A DNA stretch of 54,982 nucleotides from Thermomicrobiaceae bacterium (lineage in GTDB: Bacteria > Chloroflexota > Chloroflexia > Thermomicrobiales > Thermomicrobiaceae). Location: positions 1-54,982 of the forward strand of contig JADBJL010000014.1 in NCBI GenBank assembly GCA_014874455.1, in the 5' to 3' direction. Positions 32,065 through 39,311 of this stretch are shown one piece after another (positions within the stretch are counted from its first letter, which is position 1; every line of letters begins with the position of its first letter). A model generated the notes under the pieces. It was not told the DNA's origin. It saw only the letters and a program-made list of their open reading frames with translations, and did not search any database. The translations under genes and the position numbers were made by a program.

Positions 32065-33966
32065 ATGGGACGTGGAGTTCGCTCGCGACCGGAGCACGGC
32101 GTGGTCGTCGCGCTCGACCTGATGGTTCCGATGCGCGACGGCGTGCGGCTGGCGACCGATGTCTATCTCCCGGCCCAGGGCGGGGCCGCCCTGCCGGGGC
32201 CCTTCCCGACGCTCCTGATCCGCACGCCCTACGACAAGCGCGGCCAGGAGACTGCGGTGAAGATGGGCGAGTACTTCGCCCGGCGCGGCTACGCGGTGGC
32301 AATCCAGGACTGCCGCGGCCGCTACCGCTCCGAGGGCAGCTTTACGTTTCTGGTGCAGGAGCCAGAGGACGGCTACGACACCGTCGTCTGGCTCACCCAG
32401 CAACCCTGGTGCAACGGCAAGGTCGGCACGCTCGGTACCTCGTACCTGGCCTGGGTGCAGAACGCGCTCGCCTGCCTGAACCCGCCGGGGCTGGCAGCCA
32501 TGTACGTCAACCAGGGCGGTGCCAGCGCCTACCATAGCTCGGTGCGGCACAACGGCGCCTTCGAGCTGCGCTTCATGGCCTGGGCCTTCATGGGCGCCGC
32601 GACCAGCCCTGAGGCGCTGGCCGACCCGACGATCCAGGCGGCGCTGACCGCGACGCGCTTCCGCGAGTGGCTGGCACGGCTGCCGCTGCGGCCCGGCCTC
32701 AGCCCGCTCAGTCTGGTGCCCGCCTACGAGCGCTGGATGTTCGACATCTGGACTCGCGGCGACTACGACGAGTACTGGGAGCAGCCCGGCTTCAACTTCC
32801 TCGCTCACGTCGACCGCCACGCCGACGTGCCGATGCTCTTCAGCGGCGGCTGGTACGACTCCTATACCCGCTCGACGCTCGAGAACTTCGTCGCTTTCTC
32901 GTCCCGCAAGCGCGGGCCGGTGCGGGCTATCGTTGGCCCCTGGACGCACGGCACTGAGACGCCCGACTTGACCTATGCGGGCGACGTCGAGTTCGGCCCG
33001 GCTGCCTCTATCGCTGGCAACCTGGCCGACGATGTCTACGACCACCACCTCCGGTTCTTCGACTGCTGGCTCAAAGGGCTCGACACCGGGATGGCCGAGG
33101 AGCCACCGATCCGGATTTTCGTGATGGGCGGTGGGGATGGCCACCGCACGCCGCAGGGCCGCCTCTTCCACGGCGGAACCTGGCGCGAGGAGCGCACGTG
33201 GCCGCTCGCCCGTGCGGTCGACACCCCCTTCTACCTGCAACCCGGCGGCGGGCTATCGACCCGCCAGCCGGAGGCCGACCAGGCGTCGACCAGCTTCCGC
33301 TTCGATCCAGCCGATCCGGTGCCGACGGTCGGCGGCAACATCTCCTCCCTGGCCGACTTCTACCCGGTGCCCCCGGAGATCGTGGCCCGGGTGCGGTTAG
33401 AGGATCGATGGGCCAGCATCGTGGCCGTCGGTGGGCAGGATCAGCGCACGAGCCCAGCGATCTTCGGTGCCCGGCCACCGTACCTGCCGCTGGCCAGCCG
33501 GCCCGACGTGCTGGTTTTCCAGACGGAGCCGCTGGCCGAGCCGGTCGAAGTGACCGGGCCGATCACGGCGGTGCTCTGGGTCTCCTCCTCGGCGCCGGAC
33601 ACCGATATCACGGTCAAGTTGATCGACGTCTACCCGCCCAACCCGGACTACCCGGAGGGCTACGCGCTCAACCTCTCGGACAGCATCTTCCGCCTGCGCT
33701 ACCACGCAGGCTGGGATCGGCCGCAGGCGCTGGAGCCGGGGCGGGTCTACCGGATCGAGATCCCGCTCTATCCCACCAGCAACCTCTTCGGCGCCGGGCA
33801 TCGTATCCGGGTGGACATCTCCAGCAGCAACTTCCCGCGCTTCGACGTCAACCCGAATACCGGGGAGCCGCTGGGCCGGCACACGCGCACGCAGGTGGCC
33901 ATCAACACCATCCACCACGACCGCGCCCACCCCTCACACCTGCTGCTCCCGCTCGTGCCGCGCTGA
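32065..33966 (+). CDS. CocE/NonD-family alpha/beta hydrolase
   Basis: 633 residues, strong GGAGGGAGGAG before ATG 32065. N-terminal catalytic core with MVPMRDGVRLATDVYLP, GTSYLAWVQ (Ser nucleophile), LFSGGWYDSYTRSTLENF and VGPWTHG (His), and the C-terminal jelly-roll ending PVEVTGPITAVLWVSSSAPDTDI and RIRVDISSSNFPRFD. The family contains X-Pro dipeptidyl peptidases, cocaine esterase and cephalosporin acylases; the substrate here is unknown. No signal peptide. Confidence 0.85.
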   Translation: MGRGVRSRPEHGVVVALDLMVPMRDGVRLATDVYLPAQGGAALPGPFPTLLIRTPYDKRGQETAVKMGEYFARRGYAVAIQDCRGRYRSEGSFTFLVQEPEDGYDTVVWLTQQPWCNGKVGTLGTSYLAWVQNALACLNPPGLAAMYVNQGGASAYHSSVRHNGAFELRFMAWAFMGAATSPEALADPTIQAALTATRFREWLARLPLRPGLSPLSLVPAYERWMFDIWTRGDYDEYWEQPGFNFLAHVDRHADVPMLFSGGWYDSYTRSTLENFVAFSSRKRGPVRAIVGPWTHGTETPDLTYAGDVEFGPAASIAGNLADDVYDHHLRFFDCWLKGLDTGMAEEPPIRIFVMGGGDGHRTPQGRLFHGGTWREERTWPLARAVDTPFYLQPGGGLSTRQPEADQASTSFRFDPADPVPTVGGNISSLADFYPVPPEIVARVRLEDRWASIVAVGGQDQRTSPAIFGARPPYLPLASRPDVLVFQTEPLAEPVEVTGPITAVLWVSSSAPDTDITVKLIDVYPPNPDYPEGYALNLSDSIFRLRYHAGWDRPQALEPGRVYRIEIPLYPTSNLFGAGHRIRVDISSSNFPRFDVNPNTGEPLGRHTRTQVAINTIHHDRAHPSHLLLPLVPR

Positions 33967-34045
33967 CGGAAGAGCGTGTCCTTTCGGCAGTAGGACGGCC
34001 CTTTGGTAGAATCGTTACCAGCTTCGGCGAAATGGATCGCGAGCG

Positions 34046-35239
34046 ATGGTCGAACCCAGCAACCAGCGCTTACCGCGCGATCACGGGACCGGCATACCCT
34101 TGCCCGAGCTCGATTCTGAGGCAAGCGCACTCCGCTGGCGCGTCATCGCGTCGCTCGAGCGACAGGGGTTCGTCGTCGATAGCGGTGGAAGGCTAACCAT
34201 CACGGCTGAAACCACGAAGCAGGCAATTAGGCATCTTCACCGGGAAGCGAGGGAAGCCGCTATAGCCCGTGCGCGGCCGGCGCTGGCCCGTCATGAGTCC
34301 CGGTTGCTCCGCTACTTCGCGGCCGGCTCAGAGGTCGAGCCGGCGAGCGTGCGGCCGGTCTTGAGGGAAGTATTCGCTGGTACCGAAGAGGAGCTGCTGT
34401 TCCGTTACGCGAAGCTGCATTGGAGCATCCCGGTCTCCGCTGGCTACGGGCGGAGGCTGCGCTTTTTAGTCTTCGATGAGTTCACCGGCAAACTGATGGG
34501 ACTGTTCGGTCTCGGCGATCCCGTCTTCGCGCTCAACCCGCGCGACGCTTGGATCGGTTGGGATAAGGCAGCCCGTAGGGAACGACTCCGCCACGTGATG
34601 GACGCCTTCGTGGTCGGTGCGGTGCCACCCTATGCCGATCTTCTCTGCGGCAAGTTGGTGGCGCTCCTGATGACCAGCACCGAAGTGCGGGAAGCCTTCG
34701 CTCGCAGGTACGCTGCCCGTACGTCATGGATCAGTACCCGCCCCTTCGACGGGCAACTCGCCTTGATCACGACGACGTCCGCTCTGGGCCGATCGTCGCT
34801 CTACAACCGGCTGACCTTCGGCGGGCGCCGAGTCTTTCAGTCGGTCGGGTACACGTCCGGCTCAGGGGAATTCCACTTCGCGAATGGTCTGTACCATGAC
34901 TTGCTGCGCTTCGCCCGCGCGCGCTGCATACCACGCGCAAAACATGCACGATGGGGAAAGGGATGGCGCAGCCGGCGCGAGCTGGTACGGGCCGTGCTGC
35001 CGCTGCTCGGCCTCTCGCGGGAGCTCGTCTATCACGGCGTTCGTCGCGAGGTGTTCGTGGCTCCGCTGGCCGAGAATGCCCGCGCCTTCCTGCGGGGCGA
35101 GGAAGGGCGCCTCGTCCCGTACGAGATCTCCGTAAACGAGCTCTTCGCCTGGTTCAGGACTCGCTGGCTTCTACCGCGCGCTGGGCGAGACCAGCGCTAC
35201 CGTGCCTTCGATCCGGAGAGCTTGCGCCTATGGCACTGA
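34046..35239 (+). CDS. DUF4338 protein, Druantia DruA-like
   Basis: 397 residues, start ATG 34046. The stretch GYGRRLRFLVFDEFTGKLMG, then GLGDPVFALNPRDAWIGWDK and YADLLCGKLVALLM, is the recognisable core of DUF4338, the family of the DruA subunit of Druantia anti-phage systems. DUF4338 biochemistry is not established. First of three plus-strand genes; its stop overlaps the NurA start by ten bases, so they are translated together. None of the other Druantia subunits (DruB-DruE, the DUF1998 helicase) is present, so this is a different association. Confidence 0.8.
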   Translation: MVEPSNQRLPRDHGTGIPLPELDSEASALRWRVIASLERQGFVVDSGGRLTITAETTKQAIRHLHREAREAAIARARPALARHESRLLRYFAAGSEVEPASVRPVLREVFAGTEEELLFRYAKLHWSIPVSAGYGRRLRFLVFDEFTGKLMGLFGLGDPVFALNPRDAWIGWDKAARRERLRHVMDAFVVGAVPPYADLLCGKLVALLMTSTEVREAFARRYAARTSWISTRPFDGQLALITTTSALGRSSLYNRLTFGGRRVFQSVGYTSGSGEFHFANGLYHDLLRFARARCIPRAKHARWGKGWRSRRELVRAVLPLLGLSRELVYHGVRREVFVAPLAENARAFLRGEEGRLVPYEISVNELFAWFRTRWLLPRAGRDQRYRAFDPESLRLWH

Positions 35240-36393
35240 ACGAGGAAACCCCCCAACCGACGCCATTCATCGATCTCCCTGCTGCGCTGGTTGAGGAGAT
35301 GCTGGCCGAGGCCGGACAGGTTGCGGAGACGTTGTTCGCGACATTCCGCTCGCTCAGAGCGGAGCGAGAGCGGTTGCGTGAAGCGCTGGAGCAGCACGAC
35401 TTGCTCCTCCACGAGTCGGCACTCGGCTACCCTCCCCTGCCCACGACCTGTGGTGTCGATGGATCCTATGCCATCGAGCGGCTGCTGTCGGTCGATCTCG
35501 CGGCCTGTGCCGCGGTCGCCGTCGAGGGGCTGACCCCACCATCAGAGAAGAGGCACTGGGAGCAACCTCATCACCGACTCTTCGTTCGCTCGGAGATGCA
35601 CGATGTCGACACCGCCACGGTTCTGCGAGCAGTGATGGTGGGATATGAGCTTCTGCTCGCCGTCAGAGCACCGCACGACGTCGTGATGCTCGACGGAACC
35701 CTGACCTTACCGGTCATCTACTTCAATCAAGCGCTCAGCAAGTCCAGCGAGTCTCCCGAGTTGCAATCCTCGCGAGAATTTCGTTCCAGAGCGATCGAGT
35801 TCCTGGAAGCTTATAGAGAAATCCTTCAACCGGGTCGTCACGATAAGTGTTACGTGGGGCTACCGAAGTACACCACACGGCGAGAGATCGGCCGCCAGCT
35901 TGGATGGCCGGAGAACCAGGATGATCGCGGGCTGCTCACGTTTCTGCTCGAGGCGGGTGAATTGACCAAACCGCTAGCGCTCGAGCAGCCACGGCAGCCG
36001 TGGCATCTTGCTACCGGGACGCTCGCACTGGAGCTGCGGGAACCAGTCGAGGAGCTCGCACGACAGATCCAAAGCGCGTTGCAGCGGATCCGCGTGCTCT
36101 ACTATAAGCCGCACCAGTGGCTCCCCGCCGTTCGGCTCGAGCTCCCAGCCGCCGTCGCGAACAACCACTCTAGTCTCGGGCTGGTCGTCCAGGCAATCAA
36201 ATACCAGTGTGCGACGCCGGGGATGCTCGAGCCCTATCCCCTCTATCTCGCCGATCGGACGGTGAAGGCCCTCGCGCGAGCGTTGCCGGCCTTCCGCCAG
36301 GTGGCAACGCAGCACGTCTCCGAGCGCTATGAGGGTGAGATCACCGAGATCTTCTTCGGGATGCACGGATACCGCTCCGAGTCAGGAGTATGA
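35230..36393 (+). CDS. nurA: NurA-domain 5'-3' nuclease
   Basis: 387 residues from ATG 35230, inside the end of the DUF4338 gene. A helical N-terminus leads to CGVDGSYAIERLLSVDLAAC with Asp77 and then MLDGTLTLPVIYFNQ with Asp155, the acidic residues of the NurA RNase H-like nuclease; late residues YPLYLADRTVKALA supply a further conserved acid. NurA with HerA degrades DNA ends in archaeal recombination repair and, in bacteria, occurs in mobile and defence settings. Next gene begins one base after its stop. Confidence 0.85.
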   Translation: MALNEETPQPTPFIDLPAALVEEMLAEAGQVAETLFATFRSLRAERERLREALEQHDLLLHESALGYPPLPTTCGVDGSYAIERLLSVDLAACAAVAVEGLTPPSEKRHWEQPHHRLFVRSEMHDVDTATVLRAVMVGYELLLAVRAPHDVVMLDGTLTLPVIYFNQALSKSSESPELQSSREFRSRAIEFLEAYREILQPGRHDKCYVGLPKYTTRREIGRQLGWPENQDDRGLLTFLLEAGELTKPLALEQPRQPWHLATGTLALELREPVEELARQIQSALQRIRVLYYKPHQWLPAVRLELPAAVANNHSSLGLVVQAIKYQCATPGMLEPYPLYLADRTVKALARALPAFRQVATQHVSERYEGEITEIFFGMHGYRSESGV

Positions 36394-36394
36394 C

Positions 36395-38662
36395 ATGGAC
36401 GAACGCAACCTCGACCACCTGATCGATAAGACCGAACGGCTCGGGGTCATCGGCTCTCCCTCGTCGACGTCCGAACTCAGCCTGGACGTCCTCGGAACCG
36501 CCGTCGACCGAAAGCTCGTCGGCGAACTGGCGCTCTTCCGCTTTATGCAGGATGGGACACCCCACTACGCCCTTGGGCAGATCACCGAGGTCAAGCTGCG
36601 GAACATCTGGCACGAGGATCCCACCATGCGCAGCCTCATCCGCCAGCGCGGCCGTGTGGAGGCAGTGAGCGAACGGCAGGATACCCACCTCGCCCAAATG
36701 GTCGTCAGCGCCGTCTTCAAGGACGAAGGGGGGAACGGGTTCACGCCCAGCATCCTCGGCACGGTACCTGCCACCGGCACACCGATTCACCTCGTGACCG
36801 ATGAGACCCTCGACCTACTCCTGGCACGCTACCAGGATCAAGTGTTCTATCTCGGTCATGTCTACGGATCGAAGCCGAAGCTGCCGCTCTGGTTCAAGCA
36901 CTTCGACCGGGGATCGGACGGAGCTGGAGAAGCATACCACCTGGGGATCTTCGGCAAGACCGGTTCGGGCAAGTCCGTGCTGGCCAAAATGATCCTGCTC
37001 GCCTATGCGCGTTATCCGGGAATGGCTCTGCTGGTCATCGACCCGCAAGGCGAGTTCGCGCGTGACATGGACTTTACGCCCCCTCCCGGAGAGTTCCCGC
37101 TCCCACTGGGCCAGCTCCTTCGGGAGACGCTCCGAAAAGATGTCCGCGTCCTGACAGTTCGCAACCTGGTGCTTGACCGCTGGGAGCTGTTCGAACAAAT
37201 TCTCTTCGAGTCGAACTTTTTCGAATACCTGACCGTCCCGAAAGGGGAGAACCGGGCCAGCGCATGTAGTGTTCTCGTTGACAAGCTGCGGAAGGCAAAG
37301 GTGAAGCTGGCCTCGCTAGCCACGAGAGAGTCGTTCGACCGAGCATGGGCATTTCTGCAAGACGACAATGTCCAGCAAATCTTCTACCGGAGCAGCGACT
37401 CCCGGCGACGGTTCAACGCAGCGATTCAGCAGGCTGACCCAGACGAGTTCTACCGCGACCACTGGCGGCCGGTGGCTGAACTCTTCCGAAGCGAGCGCGA
37501 AGGGGCGATGACCGTTGAGAGTGCGCTGGGGTGGCTATTGAAGGCGGAGGACAGCCCAGCGGCGCAGCGGCCGGTGCTGGTCGTCGACCTCTCGCGCGAG
37601 CAGGCCGAAGGCCTCTTCTGGAACGATTCCATCCAGTCACTAGTGATCAAGCGCTTGCTCGACGGGCTTACGCTGACGGCTGAGCGCTCCTTCAAGGAGC
37701 AGCGCAGCCTGAACACCCTGGTTGTCATCGACGAGGCGCACCGGCTGGCGCCGCGCGAGCGGGCGCTGGATAACGAAGCCGCCGAGCAGGTGCGAAGAGC
37801 GCTCGTCGATGCGGCGCGCACCACGCGCAAGTACGGGCTTGGGTGGTTGTTCGTCAGCCAGACGCTGTCCAGTCTCCACCCGGAGATCCTGCAGCAGATC
37901 CGCATCTTCTTCTTCGGGTTCGGGCTCGGGCTCGGCCAGGAATTCCTCGCGCTCCAGCAGCTCGTCGGCTCCTCCGGCACGGCATTGGATCTCTACCGGC
38001 TCTTCCGCGATCCACATTCGGCTTTCGACGTCGCGAGCCGCGAGTACTCCTTCATGACGATCGGCCCGGTGAGCCCGCTCTCGTTCTCCGGCACCCCGCT
38101 GTTCTTCAACGCTTTCAACAACGTGGAGGAATTCCTCCAAGCCAACCGGCTTCGACTGGGTGGCACCAGGAACGTACCGTCACCCCGCGCCGCCACGTCG
38201 CAGCCAGTAGCCGTTGGACGGGCAGCATCGTCCGCAAGGCCACGTGTGGCTCCGGTAACGACGAGCGAGACCTCCGACGCCCCTGGAAGCGCGGCCGGCA
38301 TCAACGCTCTGCTGGAGCAGCTCGCGAAGGAGTGGGTAGCCGTTCGGAGTGCCGTCAAAGCGAAGAGTCCCCAGGCAGCCGCACTGCTCAGCTCGGCGAG
38401 GCCTGAGCATATTGCCGGCGATGTGCTCTATCTCGTGTCACCCCACGAGTTTCACCGCCAGCGACTGAACGACGATGCCATCCGCAAGGTGATCGAGGCG
38501 GTCATCGGCGAGCGGATCGGTCGCCGCTTTCGCGTGCGCTGCGTCGCTCCCAGCGAAATGCCGGTGCCCGCAGCGACGTCACCCGCCACACTGGATACCA
38601 GCGGGATGCCGTCGTCCGTGCACGGTTCTACCCTGCTCTCCCTGGAACAGGAAGGGGCCTGA
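36395..38662 (+). CDS. herA: HerA-like ATPase with C-terminal DnaX-like domain
   Basis: 755 residues from ATG 36395 (GGAG upstream). An N-terminal HAS-like barrel, then YHLGIFGKTGSGKSVLAKM (Walker A 187-194), LLVIDPQGEF, Walker B NTLVVIDEAHRLAPRE and the arginine-finger region near GLGWLFVSQTLSSL: a hexameric HerA DNA translocase. A serine-rich linker (about 590-630) is followed by an additional domain, about 634-718, WVAVRSAVKAKSPQAAALL ... HEFHRQRLNDDAIRKVIEAV ... RRFRVRCVA, which resembles the C-terminal domain of the clamp-loader subunit DnaX. That fusion is unusual. Forms the third gene of the operon with NurA. Confidence 0.85.
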   Translation: MDERNLDHLIDKTERLGVIGSPSSTSELSLDVLGTAVDRKLVGELALFRFMQDGTPHYALGQITEVKLRNIWHEDPTMRSLIRQRGRVEAVSERQDTHLAQMVVSAVFKDEGGNGFTPSILGTVPATGTPIHLVTDETLDLLLARYQDQVFYLGHVYGSKPKLPLWFKHFDRGSDGAGEAYHLGIFGKTGSGKSVLAKMILLAYARYPGMALLVIDPQGEFARDMDFTPPPGEFPLPLGQLLRETLRKDVRVLTVRNLVLDRWELFEQILFESNFFEYLTVPKGENRASACSVLVDKLRKAKVKLASLATRESFDRAWAFLQDDNVQQIFYRSSDSRRRFNAAIQQADPDEFYRDHWRPVAELFRSEREGAMTVESALGWLLKAEDSPAAQRPVLVVDLSREQAEGLFWNDSIQSLVIKRLLDGLTLTAERSFKEQRSLNTLVVIDEAHRLAPRERALDNEAAEQVRRALVDAARTTRKYGLGWLFVSQTLSSLHPEILQQIRIFFFGFGLGLGQEFLALQQLVGSSGTALDLYRLFRDPHSAFDVASREYSFMTIGPVSPLSFSGTPLFFNAFNNVEEFLQANRLRLGGTRNVPSPRAATSQPVAVGRAASSARPRVAPVTTSETSDAPGSAAGINALLEQLAKEWVAVRSAVKAKSPQAAALLSSARPEHIAGDVLYLVSPHEFHRQRLNDDAIRKVIEAVIGERIGRRFRVRCVAPSEMPVPAATSPATLDTSGMPSSVHGSTLLSLEQEGA

Positions 38663-38849
38663 AACCGGAACAGTCTACTCCGTAGGCCGGTATCCTTCAG
38701 ACACGGATGCGATGGCCCACCCCACCGCCCTAGCCGTATGCCCGGCTGCTCTCGGCAAGTGATGCCGAGCCCTGCTAGTGCCGCCACACCATGAGCAAGC
38801 CCAAAGACGCAACGAGTGGCGACCAATCTGTCTCGTCCGTACGTGGGTC

Positions 38850-38878
38850 TTGCCAGGATCGCGCCGCTCCGCTACACT
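38850..38878 (+). promoter_or_regulatory. Promoter of nrdJ
   Basis: TTGCCA (38850-38855) and TACACT (38873-38878) with exactly 17 bases between; the strongest promoter candidate between herA and nrdJ. Confidence 0.55.
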
Positions 38879-39001
38879 GTGCCTAGGGCTGTACGTATAG
38901 CTCAGGTGTTCCAACGAAGGGCGGGTGGGTTGCGCGTCTCCATGGGGGTTCTGTGCCTTTGCGACACATCTAGACAGGCTGATGGCGGGCGACTACACTA
39001 G

Positions 39002-39034
39002 ATCTTGGGCCTGGACGGCGCCGGGGCCCAAGAT
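39002..39034 (+). promoter_or_regulatory. Leader hairpin 1
   Basis: ATCTTGGGCC (39002-39011) pairs perfectly with GGCCCAAGAT (39025-39034) over a 13-base loop. Not followed by T-run; attenuator or structural element possible. Confidence 0.5.
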
Positions 39035-39136
39035 ATCGTGGTCATGAGGGTATACCCCCGCGGAGCCCGCCGGTGGGGCCGCATCCGACCCAGTGTGACC
39101 TTTCCCCGGAGACGGCGTCGATCGGCTTCAGCATTC

Positions 39137-39232
39137 GAGACGTGGGGGCAGAGTCTCCGGTTTTGGGGATATCACGGTGGCCTACTCGGTGGCTTTGGTA
39201 ACCGAGACGAGACGTGGGGGCAGGGTCTCCGC
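39137..39232 (+). repeat. Two copies of a GAGAC-hyphen-GTCTC element in the leader
   Basis: 39137-39160 and 39209-39232 differ by one base (A or G) and lie 72 bases apart. Each begins GAGACGTGGGGGCAG and ends GTCTCCG, so each can also fold on itself (GAGAC with GTCTC). GAGATGTGGGGG at 39291-39302, overlapping the ribosome site, is a partial third copy. Confidence 0.7.
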
Positions 39233-39256
39233 TTCAGCGAGGCCGTGACATCAGCG

Positions 39257-39287
39257 ACGCATGACTGGCACGTAGCACGTCATGCGT
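39257..39287 (+). promoter_or_regulatory. Leader hairpin 2 next to ribosome site
   Basis: ACGCATGAC (39257-39265) pairs perfectly with GTCATGCGT (39279-39287) over a 13-base loop, ending 24 bases before the nrdJ start codon. Confidence 0.5.
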
Positions 39288-39311
39288 GGTGAGATGTGGG
39301 GGACATGAGCG

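Larger units (their letters stand above)
38663..39311 (+). other. Promoter and structured leader of the nrdJ gene
   Basis: No gene. A promoter at 38850-38878 would give a leader of about 430 bases before ATG 39312. The leader contains a 10-bp hairpin (39002-39034), two 24-base copies of a GAGAC...GTCTC element (39137, 39209) with a partial third near 39291, and a 9-bp hairpin at 39257-39287 just before the ribosome site. No cobalamin box or NrdR palindrome was recognised, the two usual controls of class II reductase genes. Confidence 0.5.

Noticed and set aside
31861-33240. 460-codon N-terminal extension of the peptidase frame
   Set aside because: Antisense to the CocE-type hydrolase gene; the peptidase family begins at ATG 31860 (DFRRRIDALQARM).
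38663-39311. Cobalamin riboswitch or NrdR boxes before nrdJ
   Set aside because: No B12 box and no pair of NrdR-type palindromes could be found by eye.
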